64,000 nt of DNA from Doris montereyensis (taxonomy: Eukaryota > Mollusca > Gastropoda > Nudibranchia > Dorididae). The stretch is from NCBI GenBank assembly GCA_037039925.1, contig JAXRKP010000282.1, positions 301,001-365,000 of the forward strand. Reading direction: 5' to 3'. Numbering within the stretch: the first letter of the stretch is position 1; each line of letters opens with the position of its first letter. Below the pieces are notes generated by a model. The model was not told where the DNA came from. It saw nothing but the letters and a program-made list of their open reading frames with translations, and ran no database searches. Shown piece by piece: positions 57,440 to 64,000 of the stretch. Position numbers and translations under genes: made by a program.

Positions 57440-59870
57440 CTTAATAAATGTAGATTACAACAAAATGTTGATGACAATTGTAATGAATGTAGATTACAAT
57501 GAAAATGATGACAATTGTAATAAATGTAGATTACAATGAAAATGATGACAATTGTAATAAATGTAGATTACAATGAAAATGATGACAATTGTAATAAATG
57601 TAGATTACAATGAAAATGATGACAATTGTAATAAATGTAGATTACAATGAAAATGATGACAATCATAATAAATGTAGATTACAATGAAAATGATGACAAT
57701 CATAATAAATGTAGATTACAATGAAAATGATGACAATCATAATAAATGTAGATTACAATGAAAATGATGACAATTAAATGTAATGAAAATGACAATTGTA
57801 ATAAATGTAGATTACAATGAAAATGATGACAATTGTAATAAATGTAGATTACAATGAAAATGATGACAATTGTAATAAATGTAGATTACAATGAAAATGA
57901 TGACAATTGTAATAAATGTAGATTACAATGAAAATGATGACAATTGTAATAAATGTAGATTACAATGAAAATGATGACAATTGTAATAAATGTAGATTAC
58001 AATGAAAATGATGACAATTGTAATAAATGTAGATTACAATGAAAATGATGACAATTGTAATAAATGTAGATTACAATGAAAATGATGACAATAAATGTAG
58101 ATAAATGTAGATTACAATGAAAATGATGACAATCATAATAAATGTAGATTACAATGAAAATGATGACAATCATAATAAATGTAGATTACAATGAAAATGA
58201 TGACAATTGTAATAAATGTAGATTACAATGAAAATGATGACAATTGTAATAAATGTAGATTACAATGAAAATGATGACAATTGTAATAAATGTAGATTAC
58301 AATGAAAATGATGACAATTGTAATAAATGTAGATTACAATGAAAATGATGACAATTGTAATAAATGTAGATTACAATGAAAATGATGACAATTGTAATAA
58401 ATGTAGATTACAATGAAAATGATGACAATTGTAATAAATGTAGATTACAATGAAAATGATGACAATTGTAATAAATGTAGATTACAATGAAAATGATGAC
58501 AATTGTGAAAATGATAAATGTAGATTACAATGAAAATGATGACAATTGTAATAAATGTAGATTACAATGAAAATGATGACAATTGTAATAAATGTAGATT
58601 ACAATGAAAATGATGACAATTGTAATAAATGTAGATTACAATGAAAATGATGACAATTGTAATAAATGTAGATTACAATGAAAATGATGACAATAATAAA
58701 TGTAGATTACAATGAAAATGATGACAATTGTAATAAATGTAGATTACAATGAAAATGATGACAATCATAATAAATGTAGATTACAATGAAAATGATGACA
58801 ACATTATAAATTAGATTACAATGAAAAATAAATGTAGATTACAATGAAAATGATGACAATCATAATAAATGTAGATTACAATGAAAATGATGACAATCAT
58901 AATAAATGTAGATTACAATGAAAATGATGACAATTGTAATAAATGTAGATTACAATGAAAATGATGACAATTGTAATAAATGTAGATTACAATGAAAATG
59001 ATGACAATCATAATAAATGTAGATTACAATGAAAATGATGACAATTGTAATAAATGTAGATTACAATGAAAATGATGACAATCATAATAAATGTAGATTA
59101 CAATGAAAATGATGACAATTGTATAAATAGATTACAATGAAAATGATGACAATCATAATAAATGATTACAATGAAAATGATGACAATTGTAATAAATAGA
59201 TTACAATGAAAATGATGACAATCATAATAAATGTAGATTACAATGAAAATGATGACAATCATAATAAATGTAGATTACAATGAAAATGATGACAATCATA
59301 ATAAATGTAGATTACAATGAAAATGATGACAATCATAATTGTAATTAAATGTAGATTACAATGAAAATGATGACAATTGTAATAAATGTAGATTACAATG
59401 AAAATGATGACAATCATAATAAATGTAGATTACAATGAAAATGATGACAATTGTAATAAATGTAGATTATAAATGAAAATGATGACAAATAACAAATGTA
59501 ATGAAAATGATGACAATTGATTACAATGAAAATGATGACAATTGTAATAAATGTAGATTACAATGAAAATGATGACAATTCAATGAAAATGATAATAAAT
59601 GTAAAGATTACAATGAAAATGATGACAATTGTAATAAATGTAGATTACAATGAAAATGATGACAATTGTAATAAATGTAGATTACAATGAAGATGATGAC
59701 AATCATAATAAATGTAGATTACAATAAAAATGATGACAATCATTATAAATATAGATTACAATGAAAATGATGACAATTGTAATAAATGTAGATTACAATG
59801 AAAATAATGACAATCATAATAAATGTAGATTACAGTGAAAATGATGACAATTGTAATAAACAATTATGAT
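57440..59870. repeat. 37-bp minisatellite, about 65 copies
   Basis: Unit AATGAAAATGATGACAATTG followed by TAATAAATGTAGATTAC. A second unit type has AATCATAATAAATG in place of AATTGTAATAAATG; types are clustered in runs. Partial units occur near 57775, 58085, 58505, 58800 and 59480-59600. Confidence 0.96.
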
Positions 59871-60078
59871 AACAATCTAATGGTACTAATATTAGTGTTC
59901 TTTACAACGATTTTTATAAAGGGGTAAAAAAATGAATATGAAAAAAAGTCGCACAATGCAGCTGTAAGATTGTTTTGTTTTCTGTTTTTGTTGTTTTCCA
60001 ACAAAGTTTGTGTTGAATTTATATTCACTTGTAATTTTTGTCATTTGTTTAACTCAATGTACCATAATAAGTTCTCAC
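59871..60078. other. Spacer between the 37-bp array and the exon candidate
   Basis: AT-rich, no feature recognised. Confidence 0.5.
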
Positions 60079-60139
60079 CTGAAATGGTTTGCAAACTCAG
60101 GTGGGTTCACTGGGTCCGCAGGTCCATAAATCATCAACA
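60079..60139 (-). CDS. Isolated internal exon candidate, minus strand
   Basis: 61 bases between a good acceptor (TTTTTGCGTTTCTCTCAG) and a good donor (TTTCAG|GTGAGAAC). In phase 2 of the entry it reads LMIYGPADPVNPPEFANHFR without a stop. The YGPxxP pattern resembles the boundary between immunoglobulin domains in cell-adhesion proteins, but 20 residues cannot settle this. If real, it belongs to a third gene whose other exons lie outside the window or were not recognised. Confidence 0.38.
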
Positions 60140-60632
60140 CTGAGAGAAACGCAAAAAGTAAAAATAAATAAAAATCAATGTCTTTACAGTCTTACAAGTA
60201 AAAAATCTTGAACCGCTTTGTTAAAGCTAATACACATAGCTGCCAACCTTTTCAAATCGACCAGGTAAACAAATTCTACCTTGCATGACATCCCCAAAAT
60301 GTTCCAAAAACATTGATAGTATAACTTGGAGCAACCACCCCTTTAAGGTAAACAACAATTTTTAAAAATGCAGGCCAGGCCAGATAATCTAGACTCAATG
60401 AATTAAAAACTCACCCAACCATGCAATCATTTTTGTACTTTAGCTCATGACATCGCTTTCGGTTACTTACAGCAATTCACCGTTCACTTGGCAATTTTCT
60501 TCCTTACGGCATTACTGTTAACCCTCATACTTTGCAATGTACTTACTGCTAGACACATTTATTACGCACTAGTTGACAGCTGTATAAATATTTGCGCTTT
60601 TCCATTTCCTTCTTTCTTGTTTTATCTCACTC
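60140..60632. other. Gene-free stretch with a family E-like fragment
   Basis: CATAGCTGCCAACCTTTTCA at 60237 and CTTGCATGACA near 60281 echo 30594-30667. Confidence 0.4.
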
Positions 60633-61250
60633 ATGACGCTTTTCATTACCTTTCAATTCTGTAGCAACCAGAGCCAACATATCTATCCCTGAACTGTTGA
60701 CTTGACGCTTTTCATTACCTTTCAATTCTGTAGCAACCAGAGCCACAACATGTCTATCCCTGAACTGTTGACTTGACGCTTTTTATTACCTTTCAATCAA
60801 ACATATCTATCCCTGAACTGTTGACTTGACGCTTTTCATTACCTTTCAATTCTGTAGCAACCAGAGCCACAACATGTCTATCCCTGAACTGTTGACTTGA
60901 CGCTTTTATTACCTTTCAATTCTGTAGCAACCAGAGCGCCAACATATCTATCCCTGAACTGTTGACTTGACGCTTTTCATTACCTTTCAATTCTGTAGCA
61001 ACCAGAGCGCCAACATATCTATCCCTGAACTGTTGACTTGACGCTTTTCATTACCTTTCAATTTTGTAGCAACCAGAGCGCCAACATATCTATCCCTGAA
61101 CTGTTGACTTGACGATTTTCATTACCTTTCAATTTTAGAAGCAACCAGAGCGCCAACATATCTATCCCTGAACTGTTGACTTGACACTTTTCATTACCTT
61201 TCAATTTTGTAGCAACCAGAGCGCCAACATATCTATCCCTGAACTGTTGC
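60633..61250. repeat. 71-bp minisatellite, about 8.5 copies
   Basis: Unit GACGCTTTTCATTACCTTTC, AATTCTGTAGCAACCAGAGC, GCCAACATATCTATCCCTGA, ACTGTTGACTT. The 117-codon minus-strand open frame at 61058-61411 overlaps it and is not supported as a gene. Confidence 0.94.
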
Positions 61251-61464
61251 CGTTCTCTCAGGAAGTTGATGACTCTGTGAATTGTGAATGGACAAAATGT
61301 CAGATGTGTCACCAGTGTAGTAACAGGCATTGTAGTCAAACTGTAATATTGTGAGTTGTAACCATGACGACACTGGTTCAAAACCAATGGCTGGCACAGG
61401 TGTTTTTTCACAACGTTGTGCTCATAGGAAATGTAAAAAAGAAAAGAAAAAGAAATTCATTCAA

Positions 61465-61690
61465 GGCTGGAGCTTATTCTGTAACATGCTGAAACAGGTG
61501 ATAATAATCACCTCCTGAACAGGACGCTAGCCTGTTGCAGGCTTTTACTCCCAAGCTAGCACACAGGCTGTTGCACTGTGGTAGACGGACTTTGAATGAA
61601 ATGGCCTGCTGGGGGATAAATGATGTACAGTTGTTGAGCTTGCATTTTGTGGGGATACAGACTATAGATCCATTGTTTATCTTTGTCAGA
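61465..61690 (-). mobile_element. tRNA-Leu-like SINE, family A, copy 4 (no head)
   Basis: AACAGGTGATAATAATCACC, TCCTGAACAGGACGCTAGCC, GGCTTTTACTCCCAAGCTAG, then the GAATGAAATGGCCTGCTGGG tail. The tRNA-like head is missing. Confidence 0.65.
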
Positions 61691-61774
61691 TTCCAGTAAG
61701 TCTCATGGTAAAATTGATGAAAAGAGAATAATGCAAATACAGTTGAACACAGCAAAGTTCACAAATATTTTTGT

Positions 61775-62890
61775 TTTGATAATTATTGCATTCAATAAAT
61801 AATTAATTCCAAAGCTACAATACAAATGATTATTGCATTCAATAAATAATTAATTCCAAAGCTACAATACAAATGATATTGCATTCAATAAATAATTAAT
61901 TCCAAACCTAAAATGCAAATGATTATTGCATTCAATAAATAATTAATTCCAAGCCTACAATACAAATGATTATTGCATTCAATAAATAATTAATTCCAAG
62001 CCTACAATGCAAATGATTATTGCATTCAATAAATAATTAATTCCAAGCCTACAATGCAAATGATTATTGCATTCAATAAATAATTAATTTCAAGCCTACA
62101 ATGCAAATGATTATTGCATTCAATAAATAATTAATTCCAAGCCTACAATGCAAATGATTATTGCATTCAATAAATAATTAATTCCAAACCTACAATGCAA
62201 ATGATTATTGCATTCAATAAATAATTAATTCCAAACTACAAATGCAAATGATTATTAATTAATTCAATAAATAATTAATTCAATAAGCCTACAATACAAA
62301 TGATTATTGCATTCAATAAATCATTAATTCCAAGCATACAATGCTACAAATGATTATTGCATTCAATAAATAATTAATTCCAAGCCTATTCAATACATAT
62401 GATTATTGCATTCAATAAATAATTAATTCCAAGCCTACAATGCAAATGATTATTGCATTCAATAAATAATTAACTCCAAACCTACAAATGATTATTGCAT
62501 TCAATAAATAATTAACTCCAAACCTACAAATGATTATTGCATTCAATAAATAATTAACTCCAAACCTACAAATGATTATTGCATTCAATAAATAATTAAC
62601 TCCAAACCTACAAAATACAAATAAATATTAATTGCATTCAATAAATAATTAACAAATGATTCCAAAACCTACAAATGATTATTGCATTCAATAAATAATT
62701 AACTCCAAACAATAAATAATACAAATGATTATTGCATTCAATAAATAATTAACTCCAAACCTTTTAAACCTACAAATGATTATTACAAATGATTATTGCA
62801 TTCAATAAATAATTCAATAAATAATTAATTCCAAACCTACAAATGTGATTATTGCATTCAATAAATAATTAACTCCAAACCTAAAAATGC
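61775..62890. repeat. 47-bp minisatellite with a 42-bp derivative, about 24 copies
   Basis: Unit GATTATTGCATTCAATAAAT, AATTAATTCCAAGCCTACAA, TGCAAAT. From about 62460 a shorter form with AACTCCAAACCTACAAAT dominates and the array becomes irregular. Each unit contains CAATAAATAATTAA, an AATAAA on the plus strand. Confidence 0.95.
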
Positions 62891-63659
62891 AATAAAAACT
62901 TTTTAAAAAGCAAACAACCCCTCTCATACACTCCCATAAAAATAATAAAAAACAAAACAAAATTACAACAATCAACCAATCATCTCATCAGTTTTATTGG
63001 AGAGTGAAGAGTTAACAAACAGAAATTTTTTTGGCATCTTTAAACTAAATGCACCAGAGAAAAAATCAAGACTAAATAAAATTTACTTTTAAACTGGAGA
63101 GAAAATTTAAAAAAAAAATTCACTTTGGAGAAAATTAAAAAAAACTTCACTTTAATTGAGAGAAAACTTTACTGCACTTTTGCGGCAGAAAAAACTTTTT
63201 ATGTTTGAGGAAGAAATAAATGAAATATCTTGAAAAAGGAAAACTAAACGTCTCAAATTCACAAGGAACAAAGGAAAGACTGCATAAATTGAAAAACGAA
63301 AATGACACTCAATTGAAAGTCGAAACTTTGTCGCCTTAAACTTTGGGAGGATAATAAAAGGAAACATTGAAAACCTCTAAACAAGATTTCAAGGACTTGC
63401 CAAAAAAAAAATCTTCAAAGTCCTCACCACTGGGTTGGTTTTGCACCAAAAACTTCACTTAAACTGGAGAGGAAAATTTCCAAAAAGACTTTAATTAAAC
63501 TCAGGACAGCGTGGGAAAATTTAAAAAACTACCCAAACCCCCGAAATCACTTAAACATGGAGAGGAAAATTAAACTTCACTTAAAAAATTTAAAACTTCA
63601 CTTAATCTGGAGAGGAAATGAGAAAATTAGGAACAAAAAAGACTAGCTTAATTAAACTG
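62891..63659. other. A-rich gene-free stretch with loose repeats
   Basis: Loose recurrence of AAACTTCACTTAA and CTGGAGAGGAAAAT between 63050 and 63620. No gene is recognised. Confidence 0.5.
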
Positions 63660-63840
63660 GAGAAGAGTGCCGACACAAAGGTCGCGGGTCCAATCCCCAT
63701 GGTGGCCAAGCTTTTTTCTGTCTATTCCCTGTATTTGTCTTGTCTTTGGTCCTATGGGGCTTTAACATTATTTCGTGTCATTTCCTTCACTTTCGACATG
63801 CCTCTTGCCTCACTGTTTGTCTTCACTCTAAATGGAAGTA
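63660..63840 (+). mobile_element. tRNA-derived SINE, family C, copy 4
   Basis: B-box-like GGTCGCGGGTCCAATCCCCA, body TATTTGTCTTGTCTTTGGTC, CTATGGGGC and tail TTTCGACATGCCTCTTGCCT. The first part of the head is missing. The following sequence to the window end holds nothing recognised except a terminal (GACA)n. Confidence 0.72.
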
Positions 63841-64000
63841 AGCTATCCTTGATGAATCTCACCTTCTACAAAACAGCGGATAGCAGAACACTTGTGATGC
63901 GATGTAACCAACGACAGGAACAAGTAACAGCTGACAGGAAAAATAAAAACAAAAATATATATGTATGAATGAGATATTGCCCGGACAGACAGACAGACGG

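Noticed and set aside
61058..61411. 117-codon minus-strand open frame
   Set aside because: Half of it is the 71-bp array and the rest shows no domain or splice support.

Overview
The window is eukaryotic nuclear DNA from an invertebrate animal. It has GT-AG introns, CUB-domain membrane proteins, three non-LTR retrotransposon lineages, tRNA-derived SINEs and very dense tandem repeats. AT-richness, craniofacial-development-protein-2-like LINE endonucleases and the minisatellite load suggest a lophotrochozoan, most likely a mollusc. That last step is inference. Nothing here resembles a bacterial operon, phage or plasmid.

Two protein-coding genes can be assembled exon by exon. Gene M lies on the minus strand, with coding exons from 25111 down to 11192. 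Gene P lies on the plus strand, with coding exons from 31163 to 44997. They stand head to head with about 6 kb between start codons. Both encode a signal peptide, one CUB domain, one transmembrane segment and a long disordered cytoplasmic tail with PPxY motifs. Splice phases match at nearly every boundary, so they look like diverged paralogues from an inverted duplication. Gene P ends in a PDZ-ligand-like Ser-Thr-Val; gene M does not. Several exons carry single-base frame breaks, mostly near G or C runs. These could be assembly errors or decay.

Layout: 1-3940 degenerate LINE whose 3' end has become a 43-bp tandem array; 3941-10600 arrays, SINEs and empty sequence; 10600-25111 gene M; 25200-31000 SINE, a 42-bp array with a long open frame, and a quiet intergenic stretch; 31163-45580 gene P with arrays, SINEs and LINEs in its introns; 45600-50900 further arrays; 50950-54890 a 3.9-kb array of 9-bp units; 55270-62890 five more arrays plus one isolated exon candidate on the minus strand near 60.1 kb; then mostly featureless sequence and a SINE.

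The most unusual structural feature is the relation between tandem arrays and splice sites. The array after gene M exon 5 is built from copies of that exon's own 5' splice site. Gene P introns 2 and 3 start with arrays that carry donor-like or acceptor-like motifs. Coordinates of array edges are good to a few tens of bases. All homology statements come from reading the sequence; no database search was run.
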